From contig NC_133898.1 of assembly GCF_964199755.1 (NCBI RefSeq), positions 130,508,224 to 130,572,223 of the forward strand: a DNA stretch of 64,000 nt, given 5' to 3'. Shown in pieces: positions 53,966 through 64,000 of this stretch (position 1 is the first letter of the stretch; each line of letters opens with the position of its first letter). The DNA is from Larus michahellis (lineage: Eukaryota; Chordata; Aves; Charadriiformes; Laridae). The notes under the pieces were generated by a model that worked only from the letters and a program-made list of their open reading frames with translations, was not told the DNA's origin and did not search any database. A program made the translations under genes and the position numbers.

Positions 53966-54805
53966 ACTTGGGATGCCATCCCAAGGGACATGGAAGGGCT
54001 GGAGAAGAGGGTCTGTGTGAACGTCATGGGGTTCAACCAGACCAAGTGCAAGGTCCTGCACCTGGTCTGAGCAATCCCAAGCACAAATCCAGGCTGGGGG
54101 CTGAAGGGATGGAGAGCAGCTCCAAGGAGAAGGACTTGGGGGTGTTGGTGGGTGAGAAGCTCCACAGGAGCCGGCACCGTGCACTGGCAGCCCAGAAACT
54201 GCCCCCCCCCGCAGCCTGGGCTGCATCCCCAGCAGCGTGGGCAGCAGGGCGAGGGGGGGATTCTGCCCCTCTGCTGCGCTCGGGGGAGACCCCCCTGCAG
54301 TGCTGCCTCCAGCGCTGGGGCCTCGGCACAGGAGAGACACGGAGCTGTTGGAGCGGGGCCAGAGGAGGCCCCGGAGATGCTGGGAGGGCTGGAGCCCCTC
54401 TGCTGGGAGGACAGGCTGAGAGAGCTGGGGGGGTTCAGCCTGGAGAAGAGAAGGCTCCGCGGAGACCTTCCAGCCCCTGCCAGTCCCTCAAGGGGCTCCA
54501 GGAAAGCTGGGGAGGGACTCTGGAGCAGGGAGGGGAGCCGTGGGACGAGGGGGAAGGGTTTTACACTGGAAGAGGGGAGATTTGGATGAGATATTGGGAA
54601 GAAATTCTTTGGTGTGAGGGGGGTGAGCCCCTGGCCCAGGTTGCCCAGAGAAGCTGTGGCTGCCCCATCCCTGGAGGGGTTCAAGGCCAGGTTGGCCGGG
54701 GCTTGGAGCAACCTGGGCTGGTGGGAGGTGTCCCTGCCCAGGGCAGGGGGTGGCACTGGCTGGGCTTTAAGGTCCCTTCCCACCCAAACCATTCTGTGAT
54801 TTTCC
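53966..54805 (+). mobile_element. CR1 LINE 3' fragment (young local subfamily)
   Basis: Plus-oriented, about 840 bp, from GGACATGGAAGGGCTGGAGA to ATTCTGTGATTTTCC. From about 54150 onward it matches 28380-29020 almost base for base, including an eight-C run in CTGCCCCCCCCGCAGCC. It lies back to back with the minus CR1 at 53322. Confidence 0.94.
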
Positions 54806-55451
54806 CCGAGAGGGCAGTTGCCTCCCTGGCTGCCCTTTGATGTCCAGGCAGGGCTGGCACAAGCAGATGGGCAGGTCCTGCCCGAGGCCTCGCTGCTGGT
54901 GAGTCCGTCCTGTCCCGTTTCCCTCTTGCAGCACAAGCTTGTGGCTGCTGCATGTCACCCAGGCTGCGAATCCAGCCGTGCTAGGAGCTGGCTCCAAAAA
55001 TGGAAATAAGAGGAGGAATTGTGCTCGATATCAACAGATCTGGGCTTGCCGCTTCTTGCTTTTGGGCATGGCAGGAGATCTGGGCTCGATTTGAGCTGCT
55101 GTGGTACAAAGGTTCACAGCTGCATGGAGTGCAGGAGTCAAAGGGCGGTGGTAAGGAGCTGTTAGTGTCCTGGTGCCGGGTCTGTGTCAGGTGTTTGGGT
55201 ACCTCAGAGGTCCCGCAAGAAGAGCTGGAGCTGTGAGACTCGCTGCCATCACCAGTTGGGTTTTATCTGTGTTTTGGGCAACTCCAGCTGGAATAAGTAT
55301 CTGCTTATAGTGGTCGGAGGACGGGGTTTGCTTCTCCTCTGGGCTTTGTGCAGGCAGTGTGTGACCAGAACTGGAGGTCAGCATGGTCATTGCACAAACA
55401 GCCCAGCCAGGGGCTCTGGCCATGACGTTGTTCATGAAAGTGCTGCAGGAC

Positions 55452-55709
55452 TAGAGCAGGGCAGGGTTAGGTTAGACATTAGGAAGAAGTTCTTTCCAAT
55501 GAGGGTGGTGAGACACTGGCCCAGGTTGCCCAGAGAGGGGGTGGAGGCCCCATTCCTGGAGACATCCAAGGCCAGGCTGGATGAGGCTCTGAGCAACCTG
55601 ATCTAGTTGAAGATGTCCCTGCTCACTGCAGGGGGGTTGGACTAGATGGCCTTTGGAGGTCCCTTCCAACCCAACACATTCTGTGATTCGATGATTCTGT
55701 GATTCTAGG
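55452..55709 (+). mobile_element. CR1 LINE 3'-terminal fragment
   Basis: Plus-oriented, encoding GRVRLDIRKKFFPMRVVRHW and [20 protein letters not shown]. It ends TCCCTTCCAACCCAACACAT with three ATTCTGTGATTC-like tail repeats at 55677-55709. Confidence 0.93.
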
Positions 55710-56493
55710 ACCAGCCTGCAAAGCTCTGAGCAACTGGTCCTGTTTGTCTCGGAAACACGAAGCGACACCTGGCAGATTCTGCAATTGCAGTGTGAGCATC
55801 TGGCCACCTCCGTAACCCCGATCGAGGTTCATCGAGGGGCACAAGGTTCTCCAGCTTCCTCTTGGAGGCAGGAGCATCACGTTGGCTGGTTTTTAATAAA
55901 TAGCCTGGCAGATGAGCCAAGGCTGAGTGATCCCGCAGGAGGGATGGGGACCCGGGGAACGCTGGTGTGGGCAGTGCCGCATCCTGGGCTGTGCGCTGCT
56001 GGGGGAAGCCCTGCCCACCCTGGGAACTTCTGGGATGATGTCAATATGCTTCTGTGGAGCACATCGGTCTAATTCTGTGTTCTTCCCCTGTCCCTCCTCC
56101 CTGGCCAGGACCAGCTGGACCTGCAAGAAAGGCTGTGTTTGTCCCTGAGCCCACCCTGTACTAAGCCCAGCGCTCCCTCACGGCATATAAAGACCAGTTT
56201 GGGACAAGTGAACCCCACAAGCGGTGTGGGGGGAGGTGCAAGGTGTTGCTGGCAGCCTTGGTCCTGGGGCAGCTGGGGCTTCGCTGGGAGGAGAGATGCT
56301 GGGAGCAGCCAACGCCATCTACAAATACCCCAGAAGTGTTTTGAAAGTAAAATTTTTCTCCTGGGGTTGGCCAGGGCAGGAGGTTGGTGTTTTGCTGGTG
56401 GGCACCCAGGCGGTTTGGGAGAGAGGAGGAGGAGGGATGGCCGCGGGTCCGTGCTGCTGCAGGGGGGTGACCCTGGTCTCTGCCTGCTCCCAG

Positions 56494-56644
56494 GTACGTC
56501 TGCATTGCCATGGAGGCCCTGGACCAGCTCCTCATGGCCTGCCACTGCCAGAGCATTAACCTCTTCGTGGAGAGCTTCCTGAAGATGGTGGCGAAGCTGC
56601 TGGAGTCGGAGAAGCCCAACCTGCAGATCCTGGGGACCAACTCG
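56494..56644 (+). CDS. EFR3B: EFR3B coding exon 4
   Basis: 151 nt completing Gly71 and encoding residues 72-121, phase 0 at the end. Acceptor CCCAG and consensus donor GTGAGT. It reads YVCIAMEALDQLLMACHCQS, INLFVESFLKMVAKLLESEK and PNLQILGTNS, essentially the mammalian EFR3B sequence. EFR3A differs here (CHSQSIKPF rather than CHCQSINLF), so the paralogue assignment is firm. The next exon, which should start FVKFANIEED, is not in the window. The reading frame is intact across all four exons. EFR3B is about 817 residues in human, so roughly 15% is shown. Confidence 0.97.
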
Positions 56645-57615
56645 GTGAGTTGCAGTGCAGCGGGAGGCGGCTTTCCTTGTCCTTGGCTTTCCACCCTGCC
56701 TGTCACCCCCCCATCTCTGCGCAGTGCCAGGGCAGGAAACCTTGTTGGGAAAGAATGAGGAGGATTTATGGTGTCCCCTCTCGTGTGTCCTGCCACGTGT
56801 GAGGTTTCCAAGCCCCGGTCTGTGCTGCCCACGCGCTGTCTCTGCCGCTTGCTGTCTGTGACCGTCGCTGGTCTCTGATCTCTCTGCCAAGCCTTCCCTC
56901 CCTTGAATTCAGCTTTACCAAAACGAGCCCGAGGACACGGGGGCTGTCAGCGGTTTCGGACAGTAGACCAACTTAGGAGGTGATCCCCATGGATTTTGGG
57001 AGCTCTTTGTGCTCAGAAAAGGGCTGGCTTAAACAGAGCTGCTGCTTGCAATAAACGGCTTAGCGGGACCGGGGATGTGTCAGTCACAGGCATCAAATGA
57101 GGGGAAGGGAGAAGCGCGGATGAACAAAGGGGACGTTCTCCCAGCATCCAAACTGCTGATCCCGGCTGGCAGCCAGCAGCCGCTTGTGCCTGGCCTTTCT
57201 GCTGGTTTTTACTGGGAACACTGGGTGTACCCGACACCCGGGTTTGCGAGGGCTCTGCCAGTGCCCCGGTACCTTGGCGTCCGTCCTTGCTGCTTTTGAA
57301 GAGGGGGTTTGGATGGAGCTGATCATCCCGTGGGCAGGAGGCTGGGCTGGGTAGATGATGCTTTCTCAAGTGCCTGGGAGAAGCCCTGGGAGAAGTGGGA
57401 AGATTGATCCCTCGGTTGAAACCCACCACTGACAACAGTTTACTGTGGTGTTTTTGTGGGGGGATGCCGCCGTAAGCGCCAGGTATGCTGCAATGGGAGC
57501 AGGGTCTTCAGGCAGCACCCACATCCCTCTGCCCAAGGGTGGCCCAAGCTCCATGGGAGAGCACAGAGGTGCCACTTGTTGTCCAAACCTCTTGAGATGT
57601 GACAGAGCTGCCTGG

Positions 57616-58090
57616 ATTACAGAATCACAGAATGGTGGGGGTTGGCAGGGACCTCTGGAGATCATCCCGTCCAACCCCCAGCCACAGCAGGGTCACCCAG
57701 AGCAGGTGGCACAGGAACGCATCCAGGCGGGGTTGGAATGTCTCCAGAGACGGAGACTCCCCCACCTCTCTGGGCAGCCTGTGCCAGGGCTCTGCCACCC
57801 TCACGGGAAAGAAGTTCCTCCTCATGTTGAGATGGAACTTCCCATGGTCAGGTTTGTGCCCGTTGCCCCTTGTCCTGTCCCCGGGCACCACTGAGAAGAG
57901 CCTGGCCCCATCCTCTTGCCCCCCGCCCTTTAGCTATTGCTGAGCATTGATGAGATCCCCTCTCAGCCTGCTCTGCTCCAGCTGAACAGCCCCAGGGCTC
58001 TCGGCCTTTCCTCAGCACAGAGATGCTCCAGCCCCTCAGCATCTCCATAGCCTCCGCTGGACTCTCTCCAGTTCCCTGTCCCAGTGGCAA
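57616..58090 (-). mobile_element. CR1 LINE 3' fragment
   Basis: Minus-oriented. The sense strand encodes [20 protein letters not shown] and [20 protein letters not shown]. The tail TTACAGAATCACAGAATGG is at the 57616 end. The 5' half (57940-58090) is more diverged. Confidence 0.92.
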
Positions 58091-58404
58091 GCAGCTGGGT
58101 CTCTTGCTGAGACATCACCCTGTGTTGCAGTGCAGCCCATGCAGTATCCCCTTGCTCAGCCCCTGAGTGGGTTGGGAAATTAAGGGGTTGTCCCAGGGTC
58201 TGGAGGGACCTGGGGGAAGGTAGGGTTTAAAGCTCAACTCAGCCAGCATCTCCCTATCCATGGCTGCTCTCTGGACACTGCTCGGGTCCTTGGTGCCTGA
58301 GCAGAGCCCCGCATTGAAGGGGCCACCAGCACGCGGCATGGAGCTGAACCTCAACAGGAGCTGCTGACATGGAGCTGGGGAGGGGACAGCCCTCACCATA
58401 GTGG

Positions 58405-59278
58405 CTCATGATGCCACGGCAGAGACTTCATCTGCTTGAGTGTAGGAGAGCTCTACAGAGGGATCTGGACAGGCTGGATCGATGGGCCGAGGCCAATGGT
58501 GTGAGGTTCAACAAGGCCAAGTGCCAGGTCTTGCCCTTGGGTCACACCAATTCCATGGACGCTTCAGGCCTGGGGCAGAGTGGTTGGAGAGCTGCCTGCG
58601 GAAAAGGACCTGGGGGTGTTGGTCGACAGTGGCTGAGTATGAGCCAGCAGTGTGCCCAGGTGGCCAAGGAGGCCACCAGCATCCTGGCCTGTGTCAGCAC
58701 TAGTGTGGCCAGCAGGAGTGGGGCAGTGACCGTCCCCCTGGACTGGGCACTGGGGAGGCCCCACCTCGAGGGCTGTGTCCAGGTTTGGGCCCCTCACGCC
58801 AAGAAAGACCTTGAGGGGCTGGAGCGTGTCCAGAGAAGGGCAACGGAGCTGGTGAGGGGTCTGGAGCACAAGTCTGGTGAGGAGCGGCTGAGGGAGCTGG
58901 GGATGTTCAGCCTGGAGAAGAGGGGGCTGAGGGGAGACCTTCTGGCTCTCTACAGCTCCCTGAAAGGAGGGGGTAGCCAGGGGGGGTCGGGCTCTTCTCC
59001 CAAGGAACAGGCCATGGCACAAGAGGAAGCGGCCTCAAGTTGTGCCAGGGGAGGTTTAGGATGGATATTGGGAAGAATTTCCTCCTGGAAAGGGTTGTGA
59101 AGCATTGGAAGAGGCTGCCCAGGGCAGTGGTGGAGTCGCCATCCCTGGAGGGATTGAAAAGCCGGGCAGACGTGGTGCTGAGGGCCATGGGGTAGTGGTG
59201 GTTTTTGTCAGAGTTACGTTGATGGTTGGACTTGATGATCTGAAAGGTCCCTTCCAACCTCAACGATTCTATGATTCA
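58405..59278 (+). mobile_element. CR1 LINE 3' part
   Basis: Plus-oriented, about 870 bp. It encodes [60 protein letters not shown] and [20 protein letters not shown] in an open frame to about 59100, then the 3' UTR and the tail CAACGATTCTATGATTC. Same subfamily as the inverted copy at 33913. Confidence 0.94.
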
Positions 59279-59589
59279 GCAAACTGCCCCCAGCACAGAC
59301 ATCCTTGAGTGGGAGGCATTGGGTCAAGGCAAGACAGAGCCATGTCTTGGCTTTCCAGCCCGTGTGGACCAAACCTCAGGTTTCCTGCCTGTCCAGAGCA
59401 AACCCCCCGCTTTCAGGCACCCGTGGAGAGGAGAAATGGTCCTGGGCCACGGGGAGGTGTTTCCTTAGGCTGCTGTCACTGCGCTCGGGAACCAGTAGCA
59501 GGTGTTTTAACGAGGAGTCCAGATCGGGGATGATGGTTTAGTGATGCTTTTTTATGTCCCCTCAAGTGTGGCAGCACTCCGAGGGCAAA

Positions 59590-59790
59590 CAGCACAGCAA
59601 ACTTGTGGGCTTTTATGGAAAAGTGAGTAATGATAATGAGACACTTATTCCTATATCTGCTAATGAGGAATGTGCCGCAGGCTCGTGCTTAATTAGCGGG
59701 TGCTGTCTCAAGCAATCTTCACAATAAAGGAGCTGATGGTGAAGGCGGGAGGAGGTTGTTTATAGAAACCTGCTCCGCGTGAGTCATCCT
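59590..59790. promoter_or_regulatory. Candidate intronic enhancer: TAAT cluster plus AP-1 site
   Basis: Within 200 bp: TAATGATAATGAG (59628-59640), CTAATGAGGAA (59660-59670), CTTAATTAGC (59688-59697) and a consensus AP-1 site TGAGTCA (59780-59786). The surrounding DNA is a CR1-free island between two CR1s. This motif mix is typical of tissue-specific enhancers, but function and conservation are unproven. Confidence 0.3.
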
Positions 59791-60882
59791 CCACCGCGTG
59801 AAAGAAATCGCGCCTGAAACACGTCCGTGCGTCTGTCCCCCTCCTCGCACGGAGCCGAAGTGTCGTGCTGCGGAGGGGCTGATCCCGGGACCGGCCACCG
59901 GGCTCCATGGAGGTGGCAGCGACAATCCAGCATCCCGCCATCACCGTGACCCCATCCTATAATCCCCGGGGGCGAACATATGGAGCTGCAGCTCAAATCC
60001 ACTTTGGTTTCTCAGCCTCGTTAGGAGGCGGCTGGGCAACCTCCTCGCTTTGGGGAGGCACCATCTCATTTCCAGCTTGATGGCATTCCCGTTTTATTTT
60101 TCCTTCAACCAAGATTGATCTTTCATTGAAACAGCTCTTCCCCCGCCTTGATGTTCCTCTTCTGATGTATGTATGTCTGATGTATTTATAGGTGGCAGCG
60201 TTATCCCTTCCCAGCCGTTGTTTTCCTTCTCCGAGGCAGCCGCGCTCCTCGCGTTTCCCCCGCCGTTGTTCCCTGCTCATCCCAGCCGTGTTTCAGTTGG
60301 AGTTTATCAGCTCCAAGCAGGCGATCCCAAGCTGCCCAGCCCCACACCCCTCCAAACCACAGCAGAAACGGGGCCGTTTCATTGCATTTCGATGTTTTAA
60401 ACTCTTTTCTCGGTGGAAATACGGCCTGAAGTCGCAGAGCAGCTTTTCGGCTGGGATGCGATGGCCGTTAGTGAAAATAAGTCACTTTCCGTAAAGGTTT
60501 GATGCTTCCTCTCCTGCCAGCCCAGCTCTTGCTGGGTCATTTCTGTGTGTCCTGGTGCTGCTTTTTCCCACTGGGCACGGGTTGGCGATGGGATGGGCAT
60601 CTCCGGTAATTGCTGCATCCTTGTAGGGGCAGCCGAACCTTGGGAAAATGCAATGGTCTGTGAGCAGGTGGCAGAGTCCTAAAAATGTCCCATTGATGGA
60701 ACAAGGAGAGGCTTCGAGGCTGATTTTTCTCTCTTCTTGCCTGCTTTTTGCCAAGTTCTGGCCCTTGTGGAGGCTGCAGGCTGAAAATGGATGCAGGGAG
60801 GGCGGCTGCCTCCAGCTGTTGGCAGATGTGAAGACTGTGCTGTATCCAGTGTCACCGGGTGTAGCGGCAGAGAGCTGAATTG

Positions 60883-61650
60883 TAGGATCACGGGATGGTT
60901 TGGGTGGGAAGGCACCTTCAAAGGCCATCTGCCCTGGGCAGGGACACCTCCCACCAGCCCAGGTTCTCCAAGCCCTGTCCAACCTGGCCTTGAACCCCTC
61001 CAGGGATGGGGCAGCCACAGCTTCTCTGGGCAACCTGGGCCAGGGGCTCACCACCCTCAGAGTGAAACATTTCTTCCTTCTATCTAGTCTGAATCTTTCC
61101 TCTTCCATTTTAAAGCCATTACCCCTTGTCCTGGACCCCAGCGCTGGAGGCAGCACTGCAGGGGGGTCTCCCCCGAGCGCAGCAGAGGGGCAGAATCCCC
61201 CCCTCGCCCTGCTGCCCACGCTGCTGGGGATGCAGCCCAGGCTGCGGGGGGGTTCTGGGCTGCCAGCGCACGGTGCCGGCTCCTGTGGAGCTTCTCACCC
61301 ACCAACACCCCCAAGTCCTTCTCCTCAGGGCTGCTCTCCATCCCTCCATCCCCAGCCTGGGCTGGGACCAGGGGTTGCCCCAACCCATGTGCAGGACCTT
61401 GCACTTGGTCTGGTTGAACCTCATGGGGTTGACCCAGACCCACTTCTCCAGCCTGTCCAGGTTCCTCTGAATGACATCCTGTCCCTCAGGTGTGTCACTG
61501 CCCCACTCAGCTTGGCGTCATCAGCAAACGTGCTGAGGGTGCCCATGATCCCACTTTGTATGTCATTGATGAAGATACTGGACAGTGGCGGTGCCAATAT
61601 GGATCCCTGAGGGACACCACTTGTCATCAATGTCCATCGTGACATTGAGG
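60883..61650 (-). mobile_element. CR1 LINE 3' part including RT motifs
   Basis: Minus-oriented, about 770 bp. The upstream end of the sense strand encodes SGVPQGSILAPPLSSIFIND and TLSTFADDAKLSGAV, the VPQG and F-ADD reverse transcriptase motifs. This is the furthest 5' extent of any CR1 here. Downstream it is frame-broken. The 3' tail TAGGATCACGGGATGGTTTG lies at 60883. Confidence 0.93.
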
Positions 61651-61703
61651 TGTGCTGCTGGCGTGGACGAGTGGGCTGGAAATCTTCGAGGCCTTGACAG
61701 CTT

Positions 61704-62535
61704 CACAGAATCCCAGACTGGCAGGGGTTGGCAGGGCCCTCTGGAGATCATCCCGTCCAACCCCCGGCCAGAGCAGGGTCGGCCAGAGCAGGGTCACCCA
61801 GAGCAGGTGGCACAGGAACGCGTCCAGGCGGGGTTGGAATGTCTCCAGAGACGGAGACTCCCCCACCTCTCTGGGCAGCCTGTGCCAGGGCTCTGCCACC
61901 CTCACAGCAAAGAAGTTCCTCCTCATGTTGAGATGGAACTTCCCATGGTCGCGTTTGTGCCCGTTACCCCTTGTCCTGTCCCTGGGCACCACTGAGAAGA
62001 GCCTGGCCCCATCCTCCTGACACCCCCCCTTTCAGTATTTACAAGCGTTGATAAGGTCCCCCCTCAGTCGCCTTTTTTCCAGCCTGAAGAGACCCAAATC
62101 CCTCAGCCTTTCCTCATCAGAGAGATGTTCCAGTCCCCTCAGCATCTTGGCAGCCCTTTGCTGTCCCCTCCCCAGCAGTTCCCTGTCCTTCTGGACCCGG
62201 GGAGCCCAGAACTGGCCCCAGTGCTCCAGCTGTGGCCTCCCCAGGGCAGAGCAGAGGGGGAGGATGACCTCCCTCCACCTGCTGGCCACGCTCTTCTTGC
62301 TGCCCCCCAGGATGCCATCGGCCTTCTTGGCCACGAGGGCACATTGCTGGCTCATGGGCATCCTGTTGTCCCCCAGGACTCCCAGGTCTCTTTCCACCGA
62401 GCGGCTCTCCAGCAGGTCACCCCCAACCTGTCCTGGTGCAGGGGGTTATTCCTCCCCAGGTGCAGCACCCTACACGTGCCCTTGTTGAATTTCATAAAGT
62501 TTCTCTCTGCCCAGAATAAGGGTGTGCTGATGAGA
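61704..62535 (-). mobile_element. CR1 LINE 3' part
   Basis: Minus-oriented, about 830 bp, separated from the previous CR1 by about 50 bp. The sense strand encodes [60 protein letters not shown] and [20 protein letters not shown]. Near 61775-61795 it carries a small duplication of GGTCGGCCAGAGCAGG that sister copies lack. Confidence 0.94.
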
Positions 62536-62986
62536 TGGTCCTGTTTGGTTGCCTGATGGCACAAAACAAGCTGCCATCCTCCGTGTGGGTGTGGGGTTGA
62601 TACCTGCACATTCTGGCTGCGGAGAAGTCGTTCCCTTCCGTTATTTTGTGGTGCTTCTTGGCCATGGGACCCTTGGGATGGCTCTCCCGGATCTGCCACA
62701 GGGAGCCCTATTACCGTTCCTCACTCTGCACCTTGCCCTCGCCTCCGGTGGCACGTGGAGATGCCATGAGCTTAAAACCCCCCACTTCGTGCGTCGTCTG
62801 GTACAGAGGTTCCTTATGTAACAGCTCTGCATTTTTCTGGTGAGTAAGAGGAGTTTATCAGTTGGAGCCCGTCCCCGCACTCTGGGAACAATTCCTGGTG
62901 GGGCTGAGCCAGCTCCTTCACTTGCGCAGAGCCAGCCTTTGCAGCTGATGGTAATAATAGCCCGGCACAGCGGGTGCGTGCTACTC

Positions 62987-63235
62987 ATCGAATCATAGAA
63001 TAGTTTAGGTTGGAAGGGACCTTAAAGGCCACCCAGTGCCACCCCCTGCCCTGGGCAGGGACACCTCCCACCAGCCCAGGTTGCTCCAAGCCCCGGCCAA
63101 CCTGGCCTTGAACCCCTCCAGGGATGGGGCAGCCACAGCTTCTCTGGGCAACCTGGGCCAGGGGCTCACCCCCCTCACACCAAAGGATTTCTTCCCAATA
63201 TCTCATCTCAAGCTCCCCTCTTGCAGTTAATCTTA
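62987..63235 (-). mobile_element. CR1 LINE 3'-terminal fragment
   Basis: Minus-oriented, 250 bp. CATCGAATCATAGAATAGTT forms the 3' tail, and the body is the reverse complement of the segment found at 20560-20770. Confidence 0.92.
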
Positions 63236-63771
63236 TGCCCTTACTCCAAGTGGGACGATAAAATATGGGGGCTCGGTGGCATGATGCTTGTCCCAAGCCA
63301 AGGATAAACCTCATCCGTTCGCAGCACCGGGAGCCGTTGGGTGGATGCAGGCTGACCGCTCTCTATGTTCCAGCCAGGAGCTGGTGCCTTGGGTTTTGTG
63401 GCAGCTCTTGTGCCATTGAGGTTTTATTTATTTTTCCCTTTTTTAAAGCTACCCCTGTCAGCACGATTGGATGAGTTGGGGTTGCCCCTTCCTGCCTGAC
63501 CCTTTGTTCCCATCCTTTCACAAATAAGTTTGGGCATTCAGAGGAAAGCTTGAAAACATGTTTATCCTTTCTTCCTCCTTAATTCTCTCCCTGAAAGCTT
63601 AAAAGCCAGATCTGCTGGTCAGCTGGCATTTCTGGCAAGCTCCGTGTCTGTTGGCATGGCCCTGCTGGAAGGGAGCGATGGGACCTTGTGCTGCGGGTGA
63701 GATCTTGGAGGTGGGTAAGAAGCCACTTGTGGTTGGTTTCTCCACTGGCATCTCCAAGGCTGTTTTCTCAG

Positions 63772-64000
63772 CACAGGGGAGACACGGAGCTGTTGGAGTG
63801 GGGCCAGAGGAGGCCCCGGAGATGCTGGGAGGGCTGGAGCCCCTCTGCTGGGAGGACAGGCTGAGAGAGCTGGGGGGGTTCAGCCTGGAGAAGAGAAGGC
63901 TCCACGGAGACCTTCTAGCCCCTGCCAGTCCCTCAAGGGGCTCCAGGAAAGCTGGGGAGGGACTCTGGAGCAGGGAGGGGAGCTGTGGGACGAGGGGGAA
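63772..64000 (+). mobile_element. CR1 LINE fragment cut by window edge
   Basis: Plus-oriented copy of the young subfamily, beginning CACAGGGGAGACACGGAGCT and continuing to the last base of the window. It matches 28548-28770 and 54328-54550 nearly exactly. Confidence 0.92.

Larger units (their letters stand above)
50805..56493 (+). other. EFR3B: EFR3B intron 3
   Basis: A 5.7-kb intron with GTAAGG donor and CTCCCAG acceptor. It hosts five CR1 fragments (51465-52006, 53322-54805, 55452-55709). The stretches 50805-51464, 52007-53321, 54806-55451 and 55710-56493 are single-copy without a recognised element. Confidence 0.9.
56645..64000 (+). other. EFR3B: EFR3B intron 4 (partial)
   Basis: At least 7.4 kb of intron after GTGAGT, running off the window. 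It holds six CR1 fragments and a cluster of homeodomain-type TAAT motifs at 59590-59790. No further exon is recognised. Stretches 56645-57615, 59800-60880, 62540-62985 and 63240-63770 hold nothing that I can name. Confidence 0.85.

Noticed and set aside
1-64000. tRNA, rRNA or other structured RNA genes
   Set aside because: I saw no tRNA A/B boxes with a foldable cloverleaf and no rRNA-like sequence on either strand. A covariance-model search would be decisive.

Overview
The window is vertebrate nuclear DNA, almost certainly from a bird. It carries spliced genes with GT/AG introns, GC-rich CpG-type promoters, more than twenty fragments of chicken-repeat-1 (CR1) LINEs, and long GC-rich tandem arrays. 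Nothing prokaryotic or viral is intact.

Three protein-coding genes are recognised, in the same order and orientations as I recall for human 2p23: ADCY3 (minus), DNAJC27 (minus), EFR3B (plus). From ADCY3 only the first two coding exons are present (7267-7941 and 2545-2694). They encode the cytosolic N-terminus and the first six membrane helices, and the gene continues off the left edge. DNAJC27 is complete: seven coding exons between 21500 and 12800 give exactly 273 codons plus a stop, a Rab-like GTPase fused to a C-terminal J domain. From EFR3B only the first four coding exons are present (36273-36279, 49367-49443, 50677-50804, 56494-56644; residues 1-121), and the gene continues off the right edge.

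Layout: 1-8900 is the ADCY3 5' part, with two intronic minisatellites and a GC-rich 5' region. 8900-12800 is intergenic DNA and the likely DNAJC27 3' UTR. 12800-21730 is DNAJC27 with its promoter and a cluster of six CCAAT boxes just inside intron 1. 21735-23095 is a 1.36-kb TGCC/TGYAC array that starts about 100 bp behind the DNAJC27 core promoter. 23096-36060 is intergenic DNA with CR1s, a 1.06-kb TGCYR pentamer array, and a 1.36-kb minisatellite ending at the EFR3B CpG island. 36061-64000 is EFR3B, with a roughly 70-bp dyad-rich tandem array right after exon 1, a possible second first exon near 45460, and dense CR1s in its later introns.

CR1 covers very roughly 18% of the window by my hand tally but is absent from 1-16300 and from 34660-43720. 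I found no convincing undescribed enzymatic or defence system. The most interesting signals are regulatory and structural: promoter-flanking arrays, a possible antisense promoter in DNAJC27, and a possible alternative first exon of EFR3B. All coordinates were derived by reading and hand-checked codon arithmetic. Repeat edges are approximate.
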